From Ruminococcus sp. (lineage in GTDB: Bacteria; Bacillota; Clostridia; Oscillospirales; Ruminococcaceae): a stretch of 64,000 nucleotides of DNA. The notes under the pieces were generated by a model. It searched no databases, was not told the DNA's origin, and saw only the letters and a list, made by a program, of their open reading frames with translations. Position numbers and translations under genes: made by a program. Shown piece by piece: positions 8,077 through 18,154 of the stretch. Each line of letters begins with the position of its first letter. Position 1 is the first letter of the stretch. The stretch covers positions 1 through 64,000 of the forward strand of contig JAJQIB010000009.1 of NCBI GenBank assembly GCA_021199375.1. The letters run 5' to 3'.

Positions 8077-10402
8077 ATACGCTTGGAGCTGCTATTTTGC
8101 TTTTTACCTGTATTTGGTCATCTACAAGCGTGAGCGCATACTCACGGCATCCGGTTTTTAACAGCTCATCGCTTATGGGATTTTCGGCTAGGCGCCTTAT
8201 TAGACGGCGGATTTCTCTTGCCTGAACCGGCTCTCCTGCGTCCATCACCTGATGGGCGATTTTTTTAATACAATCATTATCAGCCTCGAGTGTTACACCT
8301 ATTCGACTTAAACGCTTTTTAAGATCCTTAAGCTCGTGGGCTGCCGCCTGCTCAAGCGCCTTGAGATCTAGCGGATTAAACATTATAATCTCGTCAATTC
8401 GTGCGATAAGCTCGGGACTCATGAGCTTTTTTAGGGCGCACTCACCTGCTCTTTTTAGTCCGTGCGCCTCACGCTCGACAAAGCCTACTCTTTTGGTGTC
8501 CTGATACTCCTTCATTCCAACATTGGTGGTGAGTATTATAAAGGTATTGGCAAAGCTAACACTTCTTCCACATCTGTCGGTTAAGCAGCCGTCCTCTAAA
8601 ATTTGTAAAAGGATGTTAAATATATCGGGGTGAGCCTTTTCGATTTCGTCAAACAGCACTACGCTGTAGGGATTTCTCTTAACCGCCTCGGTGAGCTTGC
8701 CGCCCTCCTCATAGCCTACATAGCCTGCAGGTGCGCCTATTAGCGCCGATATGCTGTGACGCTCCATATATTCGGACATATCGAGCTTTATGAGCGAGTC
8801 CTTTTTTAGACAGAGCTGCTGTGAAAGGGTGCGTGCGAGAAGGGTTTTGCCCACTCCGCTAGGTCCCATAAAGACAAAGCTTCCTGCAGGTCTGCTGCCT
8901 CCGCTCAGTCCGAGCCTTAGTCGCCTTACTGCTGAACAAACCTTAGCTATAGCCTCATCCTGACCGAACACATCTGCTTTAAGCTTATCGTCAAGGCTAA
9001 GGAGTCGGTCGTTTTCGCTTTGCGTCAGCACTCCGCAGGGAATGCCTGTGCGTCTTGATGTAACCTCACAGAGCGTGCGTGATGTTAGGGCAGGATAACA
9101 GCTCTCACTCATTTGGGTCAAGTAGCTGCTCCTGTCAATTTTGCCGCTGATGTAGCTATCGAATGCCCTTGTGCTGTAGTTTTTTTCATTGCGTAGGGTT
9201 TGGGCGGCGCAAGCCTCATCAAGAAGGTCTATCGCCTTATCGGGAAAATGAAAATCGGTTATACAGCGCTCGGCAAGCGAAACCGTCAGGCGAATCATCT
9301 CATCGCTTATGCGGATTTTGTGGTGTGATGAGTATTTTTCACGCAAGCCCATTAAAATGCGCTCGGTTTGCTCGGCAGTCGGCTCATCTACCATAACCCT
9401 TTGAAAGCGGCGGTCGGCGGCGCTGTCCCTTTCAATCGTCCTGCGGTACTCGTCAAGGGTGGTGGCTCCTATTATTCTAAGCTGTCCTCTTGCAAGCGAG
9501 GGCTTTAGGATGTTTGCGGCATCAATAGCTCCCTCGGCGGCGCCTGCTCCCATTATACTATGAAGCTCATCTATAAACAAAATAACATTTCCGGCGCTTA
9601 CCGCCTCATCGATACAGTCCTTTAGGCGCTCCTCAAAATCTCCTCGGTATTTTGCACCTGCGAGAAGGCTTGTAAGCTCAAGCTCGAAAATACGCTTGCC
9701 TGCAAGCTCTCCACGGCATTCTCCCATCATTATTCTGTAGGCAAGCCCCTCGACAATTGCCGTTTTGCCGACACCTGCATCACCTACCAAGCAGGGATTG
9801 TTCTTTCGTCTGCGGCACAAAATTTCCTCAGTGCGCTCAAGCTCATCCTCACGTCCTATAAGCGGATCAAAGCTCATGCAAGCAGCTCTTGAGGTAAGCT
9901 CACGCCCAAACTGCTCAAGCTTTTTTAGCTTTACACCTGAATCTACACCCTCGGCGATAAGCTCGTTTGAGCCTACACAATCGGCGTACATTCTGTTTAG
10001 ATTTACGCCCATGCCCTTTAAAAGCTTAACACCGCTGCATTTGCTCTGACGCAAAATTAGTGCCAAAATATACTCGGTGCCACAGCCACAGCCTCCGAAG
10101 CCTTGAGAAAGGCTGACCGCTCCGTTTAAAATCGTCACACATGAGGGGGTAAGGTCGTTTATGGTAAGTCTGCACGGGGTGCCGCGTCCTACCAAATACT
10201 CAAGCTTCTCCTCACATCGGCGTGAGGTTATGCCGTGCTTTTTTAAAATCTGTGCCGCCGTACAGCTGCTCATTCTCGTCATTGCAAGCAAAAGATGCTC
10301 GCTTCCAACATAGGTGTGTCCCCATGCTCCTGCGCACTCAACCGCTTCAGAGATGACCTCCCTGCCCTTTGAGGTGAATGCCGCCATATCATATCCTGCC
10401 AT
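8075..10402 (-). CDS. clpC: ClpC-type AAA+ unfoldase (Clp ATPase)
   Basis: 775 aa from the ATG at 10402, chosen because AAGGAG lies just upstream. The Clp N-terminal repeat domain covers about residues 1-145. AAA-1 has GDAGVGKT (about residue 210) and [11 protein letters not shown]-2 has GPSGVGKT (about 518) and [16 protein letters not shown] tripeptide lies in the loop that contacts ClpP in related ClpC proteins, so it probably feeds substrates to ClpP. The linker between the AAA modules is short and lacks a clear UVR/coiled-coil M domain, unlike B. subtilis ClpC (about 810 aa). It is not in a ctsR-mcsA-mcsB operon. clpA-like naming is an alternative. Confidence 0.85.
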   Translation of the reverse strand: MAGYDMAAFTSKGREVISEAVECAGAWGHTYVGSEHLLLAMTRMSSCTAAQILKKHGITSRRCEEKLEYLVGRGTPCRLTINDLTPSCVTILNGAVSLSQGFGGCGCGTEYILALILRQSKCSGVKLLKGMGVNLNRMYADCVGSNELIAEGVDSGVKLKKLEQFGRELTSRAACMSFDPLIGREDELERTEEILCRRRKNNPCLVGDAGVGKTAIVEGLAYRIMMGECRGELAGKRIFELELTSLLAGAKYRGDFEERLKDCIDEAVSAGNVILFIDELHSIMGAGAAEGAIDAANILKPSLARGQLRIIGATTLDEYRRTIERDSAADRRFQRVMVDEPTAEQTERILMGLREKYSSHHKIRISDEMIRLTVSLAERCITDFHFPDKAIDLLDEACAAQTLRNEKNYSTRAFDSYISGKIDRSSYLTQMSESCYPALTSRTLCEVTSRRTGIPCGVLTQSENDRLLSLDDKLKADVFGQDEAIAKVCSAVRRLRLGLSGGSRPAGSFVFMGPSGVGKTLLARTLSQQLCLKKDSLIKLDMSEYMERHSISALIGAPAGYVGYEEGGKLTEAVKRNPYSVVLFDEIEKAHPDIFNILLQILEDGCLTDRCGRSVSFANTFIILTTNVGMKEYQDTKRVGFVEREAHGLKRAGECALKKLMSPELIARIDEIIMFNPLDLKALEQAAAHELKDLKKRLSRIGVTLEADNDCIKKIAHQVMDAGEPVQAREIRRLIRRLAENPISDELLKTGCREYALTLVDDQIQVKSKIAAPSV

Positions 10403-10506
10403 GCTCCTACTCCTTATCAATGTAAATATTATGTATATATAATTGTCAATACTTCTACATTCTATGCAAGCAGGACTAAAAATTAGACACCGAATAAAGA
10501 CTAAAC

Positions 10507-10536
10507 GCAAAAAGAGCCCACGCAAAGCGTGAGCTC
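10507..10536 (-). terminator. Terminator of the activase operon
   Basis: On the minus strand GAGCTCACGC and GCGTGGGCTC form a 10-bp stem (one mismatch) with a TTT loop, followed by TTTTT. Confidence 0.8.
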
Positions 10537-10569
10537 CCACTAATTCTAATCACTAATCACTAACCACTA
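10537..10569 (-). repeat. Short period-7 repeat
   Basis: Between the stop codon of the dehydratase-like gene and its terminator the minus strand reads TTAGTGA repeated, with near copies either side. It is too short to classify. Confidence 0.45.
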
Positions 10570-11838
10570 CTAAGGGCGCTTAGCGTTTGCTAGCATTAGC
10601 TTGATTCTGTTTTCCTGGTTTACCTTTGTGGCGCCCGGGTCGTAGTCGATTGCTACTATATTTGCATTCGGGTAGGCAGCCTTTATTACACGGCTCATTC
10701 CCTTGGCTACTATGTGGTTTGGCAGGCATCCAAAGGGCTGGGTGCAGATTATATTTTCGGTGCCCGACTCAGCAAGCGCCGCCATCTCAGCGGTTATCAG
10801 CCATCCCTCGCCCATCTTTACGCCCTGGTGCATATACTTGTCGGCAAGCGCGCTCATATGGTCAAAATCGTGAGGAGGGAAAAACTCGCCCTGCTCGTTC
10901 ATAACCTCAATCTGGTCACGCTGCGCCTTGTGCATAATCCTGTACGCTATGTCGTATGCTGGAGTAAGCGCCGATTTTTTATCATAAATTTCCTTTTCGT
11001 TTTGGCAGTTTCTGACAAAGTAAAGAATAAAGTCGAGAAGTCCCGGAACGTTTGGCTCACATCCCTCCGAGATAAGGAAGTTATTGAGGTCGTTGTTTGC
11101 AAGAGGCGAATACTTAACGTAAATTTCGCCTACTATGCCAACTCTAGGCTTCTTTTCTTTGGTTCTCGGTATTGTAGCAAAATCCTTGAGTATAGCCCTG
11201 TAGATTCTCTTTGTCGATGTATAGTCCTTGCTTGTAGAAAACAGCTTTCCTAGTCTTTTCTGCCATCTATCGAGCATCTTATCGGTGTCGCCTTCATTTA
11301 TTTCGTAGGGCTTGCACTGATTGTAAAGTGTCATTAGCATATCGCCGTACAAAACGCAGTAGATAAGCTTTATGATAATCGGCAGGGTCATCTCGATTGA
11401 TGCATCAGGCTCAAGTCCGCTGAAGTTTAGCGAGAGAACGGGAACCTGTGGAAACTCGGTTGAAATTGCCTTTCTTATAAGATGGATGTAATTTGATGCA
11501 CGGCATCCGCCGCCGGTTTGGGAAATCAAAAGTGCGACCTTATTTACATCGTATCGTCCGCTTTTAAGTGCTTCCATAAACTGTCCCATAACGAGCAGTG
11601 CGGGATAGCAGGTGTCGTTGTGGGTGTTCTTTAGTCCCTCATCGACTACCTCGCGTGAGCGGTTTGTTAAAAGCTCCATGTGATATCCATAGGATTCGTA
11701 CACGCTTATGATAAGCTTAAAATGTATAGGGAGCATATCGGGGACTAAAATGGTGTAGTCCTTTTTCATTTCATCGGTAAACATTGTGCGCTTTACACGG
11801 TTTGAAAACTTCTTTTCGTATTTAGCTTCCTTGCTCAT
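10570..11838 (-). CDS. 2-hydroxyacyl-CoA dehydratase-like / DUF2229-type protein
   Basis: 422 aa. It matches the C-terminal third of the large clostridial activase-related proteins that are often one chain of about 1,400 aa. It contains conserved Cys and Gly motifs such as NDTCYPALLVMGQF, QTGGGCRASNY and CTQPFGCLPNHI, consistent with Fe-S cluster ligands. It starts with ATG directly after the upstream stop codon, with AGGAGG inside the upstream gene's end, so it is translationally coupled. The physiological substrate is unknown; the family includes radical-based dehydratase subunits but also many untested members. Confidence 0.8.
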   Translation of the reverse strand: MSKEAKYEKKFSNRVKRTMFTDEMKKDYTILVPDMLPIHFKLIISVYESYGYHMELLTNRSREVVDEGLKNTHNDTCYPALLVMGQFMEALKSGRYDVNKVALLISQTGGGCRASNYIHLIRKAISTEFPQVPVLSLNFSGLEPDASIEMTLPIIIKLIYCVLYGDMLMTLYNQCKPYEINEGDTDKMLDRWQKRLGKLFSTSKDYTSTKRIYRAILKDFATIPRTKEKKPRVGIVGEIYVKYSPLANNDLNNFLISEGCEPNVPGLLDFILYFVRNCQNEKEIYDKKSALTPAYDIAYRIMHKAQRDQIEVMNEQGEFFPPHDFDHMSALADKYMHQGVKMGEGWLITAEMAALAESGTENIICTQPFGCLPNHIVAKGMSRVIKAAYPNANIVAIDYDPGATKVNQENRIKLMLANAKRP

Positions 11839-14802
11839 TTATATAGCCTCCTGTTTTGCATTGCTTTCCTTTTCTTCGAGAGCCGCCGCAAGCGAGCGCA
11901 GACGAATCTTAGCCGCTCCGAGGTTGGTTATCTCATCTATCTTTAGCTGTGTATAAAGCTTGCCCTTTTCCTCAAGTATAGCTCTCACCTCATCGGTTGT
12001 TATAGCGTCAATTCCGCATCCGAAGGATACAAGCTGTACAAGCTGCATATCGTCATTTTCGCAAACGTACTCTGCCGCACGGTAGAGCCTTGCGTGATAT
12101 GTCCACTGATTTAGTACGTCAAGCGGCGGCGCATCAACCAAGGCTGCTACGCTGTCCTCGGTTACTACCGCAAAGCCAAGCGATGCTATAAGCTTGTGTA
12201 TGCCGTGGTTAATCTCATCGTCAATATGATAGGGTCTTCCGGCAAGCACTATAATCTTTTGTCCCTTTTGTCTAGCGTCAGATATAATCTCAAGAGCCTT
12301 TTGCTCGTTTGATTTTCTAAATCTCAGCTGCTCGGAGTATGCCTTATTTAGCACTGAAAGCAGCTGCTTTTCGGTAATGCCGTATTTTTTGAAGGCTCTG
12401 GCAAGAGCCTTTGCGGTGTTTTTCTTGAGATTTATATCAATATACGGATTTATAAAGTTATCGCTGTTAAGCTCAGGAATGTTCGCCTTTAAAAGCTCGG
12501 GGTAATAGGCTACTACGGGGCAGTTGTAGTGATTATCAGACTGTCCCTCGTCAAAATTGTAGGTCATGCAGGGGTAGAAGATAAAGTCTACGCCCTTATC
12601 TATAAGGTCTAGGATATGTCCGTGCATTAGCTTAGCGGGGTAGCAAACGGTATCTGATGGAATGGTCTGCTGTCCCTTATAATACGTGTCACGTGTGCTT
12701 CTGTCGGACAAAACCACCTCGAAGCCTAGCTCGGTCAGAAGTGTCGAAAAGTAGGGTAAAAGGTCGAGATAGCTCAGTGCCATCGGAAGTCCTACTCTTG
12801 CGAGCGGCTTGCCCTTTGGCTTTACTTCGCCGTACTCATATAGCCTATTGTACTTGTACTCGAACATATTCTCGGTCTTGTTTTCGATCTTGATTCCTGC
12901 ACCCTTTTCACATCTGTTGCCTGATACAAAGCGTCTGCCGTCATTATAGCGGATTATGGTGAGGTTACAGTGAGCGGTACAGCCCTTGCACTGAGTTGCA
13001 AATGAGGTATATGAAAAGTCCTGAAGCTGTGAAAGCGTTAAAAGTGATGAGCTTACTTCATTAGCTCCACTCTTTTCCATAGCATAAAGTGCGCATCCGA
13101 AGGCTCCCATAAGTCCTGCGATGGCAGGTCTGATAACATTTCTGCCAAGCTCCTTTTCGAAGGCGCGAAGCACCGCATCGTTTAGGAAGGTGCCGCCCTG
13201 TACTACGATATTTTTTCCAAGCTCGTCTACAGACTTTGCACGGATAACCTTGTATACCGCATTCTTTATAATCGATGAGGAAAGTCCTGCTGAGATATCC
13301 TCAACGCTTGCGCCGTCCTTTTGCGCCTGCTTTACGGAGGAGTTCATAAACACCGTGCATCTTGAGCCAAGCTCAACGGGAGCCTTTGCGAAAAGTCCGA
13401 GATTGGCAAAATCTGCAATATCATAGCCCATAGCCTGAGCAAAGGTCTGAATGAACGAGCCGCAGCCTGACGAGCATGCCTCGTTAAGCATAATGCTGTC
13501 AATAGCGTTGTTTTTTATCTTAAAGCACTTGATATCCTGTCCGCCGATGTCTATAATAAAATCAACATCGGGGCAGAAATACGCTGCCGCCTTGTAGTGT
13601 GCTACGGTTTCGACTATGCCGTAATCTACACCAAGTCCAGATCTTATAAGGTCCTCGCCATAGCCTGTTACCGCTGAGGATTTTATCCTAAGCTTAGGAT
13701 TTGCTATTGTGTAGATTTTTTTAAGCTGCTCGGCTATAATATCAAGCGGCTGACCGTTGCTTGAGCAGTAGTGCTGATAGAGAAGCCTTCCATCGGGTGT
13801 AATAAGCGCAAGCTTGGTTGTGGTTGAGCCTGCATCTATTCCGAGATAAGCATCTCCCTCATATTCTCTTATGTCAGCGTACTTTAGATCGCTTTGCTTG
13901 TGACGTGCAACAAACTCGTCATACTCCTCACGGCTTTCAAAAAGCGACTCGCCGGTAACTATATTATCGCTTGCCTTTGAGTTTATTATCTTATCAAGCG
14001 TTTCATCTATTGTCATAGGCTTTGAAACGTCGCCTGCCTGAAGCGCACATCCGTATGCCATAAAGCACGGAGCAAGCTCAGGGAAGTTTGCGTGAGCGTC
14101 ATCAAGATTAAGTGTGCTTACAAACGCCCTGCGAAGTCCCTTTAAAAAGTGAAGCGGTCCGCCTAGGAAAAGCACATTGCCGCCGATTTTTCTGCCCTGG
14201 GCAAGTCCCGAAACGGTCTGATCTACCACCGCCTGGAAGATTGAGGCTGCTATATCCTCCTTCTTTGCGCCCTGGTTTAAAAGCGGCTGAATATCGCTCT
14301 TGGCAAAAACTCCGCAGCGTGATGCTATCGGATAGAGCTTGGTGCTTTTAAGCGACATGCTGTCAAGCTCGTCAATTGTAACGCCCAGAAGCTGAGCCAT
14401 CTGGTCGATAAAGGCGCCGGTGCCTCCTGCACAGGAGCCATTCATGCGCTGCTCAACTCCGCCGGTTAAAAAGATAATCTTTGCGTCCTCGCCGCCAAGC
14501 TCAACGACAACATCGGTTTCGGGGTATGTATTATTTACCGCAACGAACGCCGAATAAACCTCCTGAACGAATTCGATTCCGCTCGCCTGAGCTATACCAA
14601 GTCCTGCTGAGCCTGTTATCGCCGTCTTAAAAAGACATCCCTTAAAGCCCTCATTTATGATTTCGAGCTGCTTTGCAACGGTTTCACGCACCTTTGAAAA
14701 GTGACGCTCGTATTTTGTATAGACAATCTCGTCATTTTTTAGTATGACGGTTTTTACAGTCGTAGATCCCACATCAATTCCAAGCTTATAAATCTCTTCC
14801 AT
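11839..14802 (-). CDS. Acyl-CoA dehydratase activase, duplicated (BcrAD/BadFG type) with DUF2229
   Basis: 987 aa. Two ASKHA-type activase domains lie in tandem: the first begins GVDVGSTTVK, the second (about residue 318) LGIDAGSTTTK. Each has a pair of conserved cysteines expected to bridge a 4Fe-4S cluster between monomers (NGSCAGGTGAF with ASRCGVF; NEACSSGCGSF with GSRCTVF). A DUF2229-like region fills about residues 600-985, with CKGCTAHCNL and DTVCYPAKLMHGH. Activases use ATP to inject an electron into a dehydratase partner. The partner here is probably the coupled downstream product. The cluster chemistry implies strict anaerobiosis. Confidence 0.88.
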   Translation of the reverse strand: MEEIYKLGIDVGSTTVKTVILKNDEIVYTKYERHFSKVRETVAKQLEIINEGFKGCLFKTAITGSAGLGIAQASGIEFVQEVYSAFVAVNNTYPETDVVVELGGEDAKIIFLTGGVEQRMNGSCAGGTGAFIDQMAQLLGVTIDELDSMSLKSTKLYPIASRCGVFAKSDIQPLLNQGAKKEDIAASIFQAVVDQTVSGLAQGRKIGGNVLFLGGPLHFLKGLRRAFVSTLNLDDAHANFPELAPCFMAYGCALQAGDVSKPMTIDETLDKIINSKASDNIVTGESLFESREEYDEFVARHKQSDLKYADIREYEGDAYLGIDAGSTTTKLALITPDGRLLYQHYCSSNGQPLDIIAEQLKKIYTIANPKLRIKSSAVTGYGEDLIRSGLGVDYGIVETVAHYKAAAYFCPDVDFIIDIGGQDIKCFKIKNNAIDSIMLNEACSSGCGSFIQTFAQAMGYDIADFANLGLFAKAPVELGSRCTVFMNSSVKQAQKDGASVEDISAGLSSSIIKNAVYKVIRAKSVDELGKNIVVQGGTFLNDAVLRAFEKELGRNVIRPAIAGLMGAFGCALYAMEKSGANEVSSSLLTLSQLQDFSYTSFATQCKGCTAHCNLTIIRYNDGRRFVSGNRCEKGAGIKIENKTENMFEYKYNRLYEYGEVKPKGKPLARVGLPMALSYLDLLPYFSTLLTELGFEVVLSDRSTRDTYYKGQQTIPSDTVCYPAKLMHGHILDLIDKGVDFIFYPCMTYNFDEGQSDNHYNCPVVAYYPELLKANIPELNSDNFINPYIDINLKKNTAKALARAFKKYGITEKQLLSVLNKAYSEQLRFRKSNEQKALEIISDARQKGQKIIVLAGRPYHIDDEINHGIHKLIASLGFAVVTEDSVAALVDAPPLDVLNQWTYHARLYRAAEYVCENDDMQLVQLVSFGCGIDAITTDEVRAILEEKGKLYTQLKIDEITNLGAAKIRLRSLAAALEEKESNAKQEAI

Positions 14803-14864
14803 TTAAAACTTCCTTTCATATTAAAAGCCTAAAAGCGAACAAGCGCGTTTGCTCATTCTCAAAT

Positions 14865-14870
14865 ATTATA
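14865..14870 (-). promoter_or_regulatory. -10 element of the activase operon promoter
   Basis: Minus-strand TATAAT with an extended TG one base upstream, about 60 bases before the activase ATG. The -35 is weak. The rest of the gap 14803-14984 is AT-rich and otherwise featureless. Confidence 0.5.
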
Positions 14871-14984
14871 ACATAATTTTCGACAAAAGAAAAGAGCTTT
14901 TTTTAAAAAAATTTCGGGCAAATGTGCTTTAATGTCAAAATTTATTTGCAATCCAACAGAATGTCTCAATTTGTTTGGCAAAAT

Positions 14985-15872
14985 TCACTGATTAAAAAAC
15001 TCAGAAAAAAACTGCTCACGATTTGCACCTCCACTTCGGTTAAATCTGCCGAGATTATACAGACAATCAGAGTCGCCCTTAGTGAGCAGATTTATTTTCT
15101 CCTCACAGCCTAAGGTGACCTCAAAGCCTAAAGCCTTGACAAGCTGTGATGTGTAGTCGCTGCAAAAGCCATATGGGTAGGCTAGCACCCTAGGCTCAGC
15201 GCCCGACTGAGCTATATAGTTCTGCGCCTCCGTGAGATCGTTCCAGAGTGTGCGGCGGTAGTCCTCATCGCTCTCGCCATCAAGCTGAAGCATTCCGTCA
15301 CGCTGTGCGCCCTCGCTTATAAGATAGTGCATATTAAAGCTATGATTTGCAAGCTCGCAGTATCCGCTAAGATACATGGTCTTTAGATTGTCAAGATCTA
15401 CAGTAGAATAGGCGGCGCTCGGTGCGGCGTCCTCAGCTGCTGCCATGCTCCACTCGCCTACAATCGAAAAGGTCGCCTTAATTTTATATCTTTCAAGCAG
15501 CGGCAAAACGTAATAAAAGCATCCATATCCGCCATCATCAAAGGTTATTACCACCGATTTATCCGAAAGTGTGCCGTCACCGTTTACATAGTCGGCAAGC
15601 TCGCTGCAAAAAACAGGAGTGTAGCCGCTGTCTAATATATACTCAAAATCCCTCTCAAGCTCATCTACCGTAATCACGTATTCTCCCGCATCAGCCTCAT
15701 CCCCTACTACACCGTGATACATGACTATAGGAACGCTTAAGCCCTCATTCGCTTCATTTGAAATATCGGCAGATACCTCTCGAAATGCTGCGAGTGCTAA
15801 AACTGCTATTGACGCCAGCGCCATAGACAGCGACAGACAAATTGACCTTGTAAGCCTTATTGATGTAAACAT
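14985..15872 (-). CDS. Polysaccharide deacetylase (CE4 family), membrane-anchored or secreted
   Basis: 295 aa. A hydrophobic N-terminal segment (about residues 10-30) serves as signal or anchor. The NodB/CE4 domain covers about 47-290. It opens with VPIVMYHGV, has the metal- and catalytic-Asp motif TFDDGG, and has a His motif in ANHSFNMH. Such enzymes remove acetyl groups from peptidoglycan or other glycans. GGGGAGAGG lies before the ATG. The gene is monocistronic, and the adjacent chemoreceptor is on the other strand. Confidence 0.88.
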   Translation of the reverse strand: MFTSIRLTRSICLSLSMALASIAVLALAAFREVSADISNEANEGLSVPIVMYHGVVGDEADAGEYVITVDELERDFEYILDSGYTPVFCSELADYVNGDGTLSDKSVVITFDDGGYGCFYYVLPLLERYKIKATFSIVGEWSMAAAEDAAPSAAYSTVDLDNLKTMYLSGYCELANHSFNMHYLISEGAQRDGMLQLDGESDEDYRRTLWNDLTEAQNYIAQSGAEPRVLAYPYGFCSDYTSQLVKALGFEVTLGCEEKINLLTKGDSDCLYNLGRFNRSGGANREQFFSEFFNQ

Positions 15873-15973
15873 AGCCCTCTCCCCTTTTATGCTAAAAATA
15901 ATTTGTAAAGCTGTACTATTTTGATTTTATGTAAGCTTTCTCTAAAAAATTCACAAAAACTTTGGTAAGATAC

Positions 15974-16002
15974 TTGTTTTTTTTATCAAGAAGTGCTATA
16001 AT
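15974..16002 (+). promoter_or_regulatory. Promoter of the chemoreceptor gene
   Basis: TTGTTT (15974-15979), 17 bases, TATAAT (15997-16002) with extended -10 TG. This leaves an untranslated leader of about 70 nt. No sigma-28 (flagellar) promoter is evident. Confidence 0.65.
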
Positions 16003-16078
16003 AAATACAAGAATTGCATACACACAGACGACATATCTTCGTGATTTAAATACATAATAAAAACAGGGGGTTTTTCTT

Positions 16079-18142
16079 TTGAAAACGATACGCTCAAAAA
16101 TAATGATAGCAATGCTGGGATTGGTGTTTGGACTTATGATTGCCCTGACACTGGTCTTTTATGAGATTATAGATACCACAATGAACGACACGCTTTCGGC
16201 TACGATGGAGCCTCTTGCTGTTGAGACGGCGAGCAACTTTGACTACTCAATAGAAAACTACCTCGACAGCTTTAAGGGTATGGTTGAAAGCTCTGAGTAT
16301 TTATCACTCGAAACAGAGAGCGAAAGAGTTGAGTACGCCGATGAGTACTTTGCTGACAACGATATGATTTCAAGCTTTGGAATATACAGCAGCACAGGAA
16401 CGATGTATAAATCATCAGGCTCAGAATGCGCCGACATAATAACAGAGGACGATATAGTAAATGCGGTGAACAGAGGAGAGCTTACAATCACCGAAATTAA
16501 GTCGCTCGATGGCGAGAGCTATTTTGCTATACTGGTGCCGATATATAACGGCGACAGCGTTACCGAGGTGGATGCGGCTGTTGTAAACTGCAGACTGATT
16601 AATGAGAATATTACATCCGCTATTGAAAACGATGCGTATCGAATCTACATAGTTGACGGAGAGGGCAATGTTATATTCCATGAGGAGGATTCTATTCTTG
16701 AGGTTGGTCAAAACCCGATAGAGCTTAAAGAAAACGACAGCAGCTATAAGAAGCTTGCTGAGGCGGTAACGACTGCGCTGGACAGCACAAAGGGCTCAAC
16801 CGTCTACACCTATGATGAAGAGGAATATTCGATGGGATATGCCTCAGGCTCATACTTTAACGCTACAGTGCTTGTATGTGTGGATTCTTCAGAGTATATG
16901 CACCTTAGCACAAACTCTTTACGTGTAATTGCTCTTATCGGAATACTCATTGTAATTATCACGCTTGTTATATCCATTACCTTTGCGCGTTCGATTTCAA
17001 AGCCTATTGTATCGACCACACAGCGTCTGCGCGGACTTTCTAACGGTGATTTGTCAACAAGAGTTGACGTGTGGTATTCTAAGGATGAGCTTGGCATTTT
17101 GTCAAACTCGCTTGAGGAAACCATCGTAAGCCTGCGCCAGTACATAACGCTGATTCAGGTAGCTCTTCAGCAGATTTCAGAGGGCAACCTTTGTCACAGA
17201 ATGGAGGGCAACTTTAAGGGCGACTTCCAGAAGATAAAGACCACGTTTAACGAGATATTCGAGTCACTTTCTGCGACCTTCGATTCGATTAACCACTCGG
17301 CGGAGCAGGTTACATCGGGTGCGGTACAGGTATCGAACTCGGCACAGGCTCTTTCACAGGGCGCTACACAGCAGGCAAGCGCAATTGAGGAGCTTTCGGC
17401 TACCCTTTCGAGCGTTTCGGATCAGGTGGCTCAAAACTCGACTAACGCTAAGGACGCTTATAAGATTGTAAGCAGCAACTCTGCTGCACTTTCGGGATGC
17501 AATGACGATATGACAAATATGCTTGAGGCTATGCGTCAGATAAGTCAGACATCAGACGAGATTGCAAGCATAATCAAGGTGATAGATGAGATTTCATTCC
17601 AAACGAACATACTTGCACTTAACGCTGCAGTTGAGGCTGCAAGAGAGGGCTCAAAGGGCTTTGGAGTTGTAGCGGACGAGGTAAGACAGCTTGCCTCACG
17701 CTCAGCGGAGGCTGCTAAGCAGACGGCTGCTCTTATGCAAAAGTCGGCAGATGCCGTAGAGCGCGGCTCATCTATAGCGCAGGAAACTGCAAACTCGCTC
17801 GGAAATGTAGTTGAAAGCTCGGATACAATAAGCGAGCTTGTTCGAAACATTGCTGATGCTTCGGCTGAGCAGTCGGAGGCTATTATGCAGATAAACACCG
17901 GTGTAGATCAGATATCGGCTGTTGTTTCGGCTAACACCGCAACGGCAATAGGCTCGGCATCCGCAAGTGAGGAGCTTTCGGGTCAGTCGCTTATACTCAA
18001 GAACATGATAGCGCGCTTTAAGCTTGACAGCTCTGACGAGGAGGGCGAGGATACAGCGAATGGATTTGACGAGCAGGAGCTTGATAACGAGGCAATAGAT
18101 GAAATAAAGATTGAATTAGACGATGAGGATGATAAATATTAA
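16079..18142 (+). CDS. Methyl-accepting chemotaxis protein
   Basis: 687 aa. TM1 lies at about residues 8-30, a dCache-like extracellular sensor at about 35-275, TM2 at about 280-303 and HAMP at about 304-358. A long cytoplasmic signalling domain has the conserved tip [18 protein letters not shown]. It senses an extracellular ligand and controls CheA. I accept a TTG start at 16079 because CAGGGGG sits 8-9 bases upstream; the first ATG (16103) would cut into TM1. The C-terminus is very acidic. No che or flagellar genes are in the window. pfkA follows after 12 bp and may be co-transcribed. Confidence 0.93.
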   Translation: MKTIRSKIMIAMLGLVFGLMIALTLVFYEIIDTTMNDTLSATMEPLAVETASNFDYSIENYLDSFKGMVESSEYLSLETESERVEYADEYFADNDMISSFGIYSSTGTMYKSSGSECADIITEDDIVNAVNRGELTITEIKSLDGESYFAILVPIYNGDSVTEVDAAVVNCRLINENITSAIENDAYRIYIVDGEGNVIFHEEDSILEVGQNPIELKENDSSYKKLAEAVTTALDSTKGSTVYTYDEEEYSMGYASGSYFNATVLVCVDSSEYMHLSTNSLRVIALIGILIVIITLVISITFARSISKPIVSTTQRLRGLSNGDLSTRVDVWYSKDELGILSNSLEETIVSLRQYITLIQVALQQISEGNLCHRMEGNFKGDFQKIKTTFNEIFESLSATFDSINHSAEQVTSGAVQVSNSAQALSQGATQQASAIEELSATLSSVSDQVAQNSTNAKDAYKIVSSNSAALSGCNDDMTNMLEAMRQISQTSDEIASIIKVIDEISFQTNILALNAAVEAAREGSKGFGVVADEVRQLASRSAEAAKQTAALMQKSADAVERGSSIAQETANSLGNVVESSDTISELVRNIADASAEQSEAIMQINTGVDQISAVVSANTATAIGSASASEELSGQSLILKNMIARFKLDSSDEEGEDTANGFDEQELDNEAIDEIKIELDDEDDKY

Positions 18143-18154
18143 GGAGGTCTTTTC

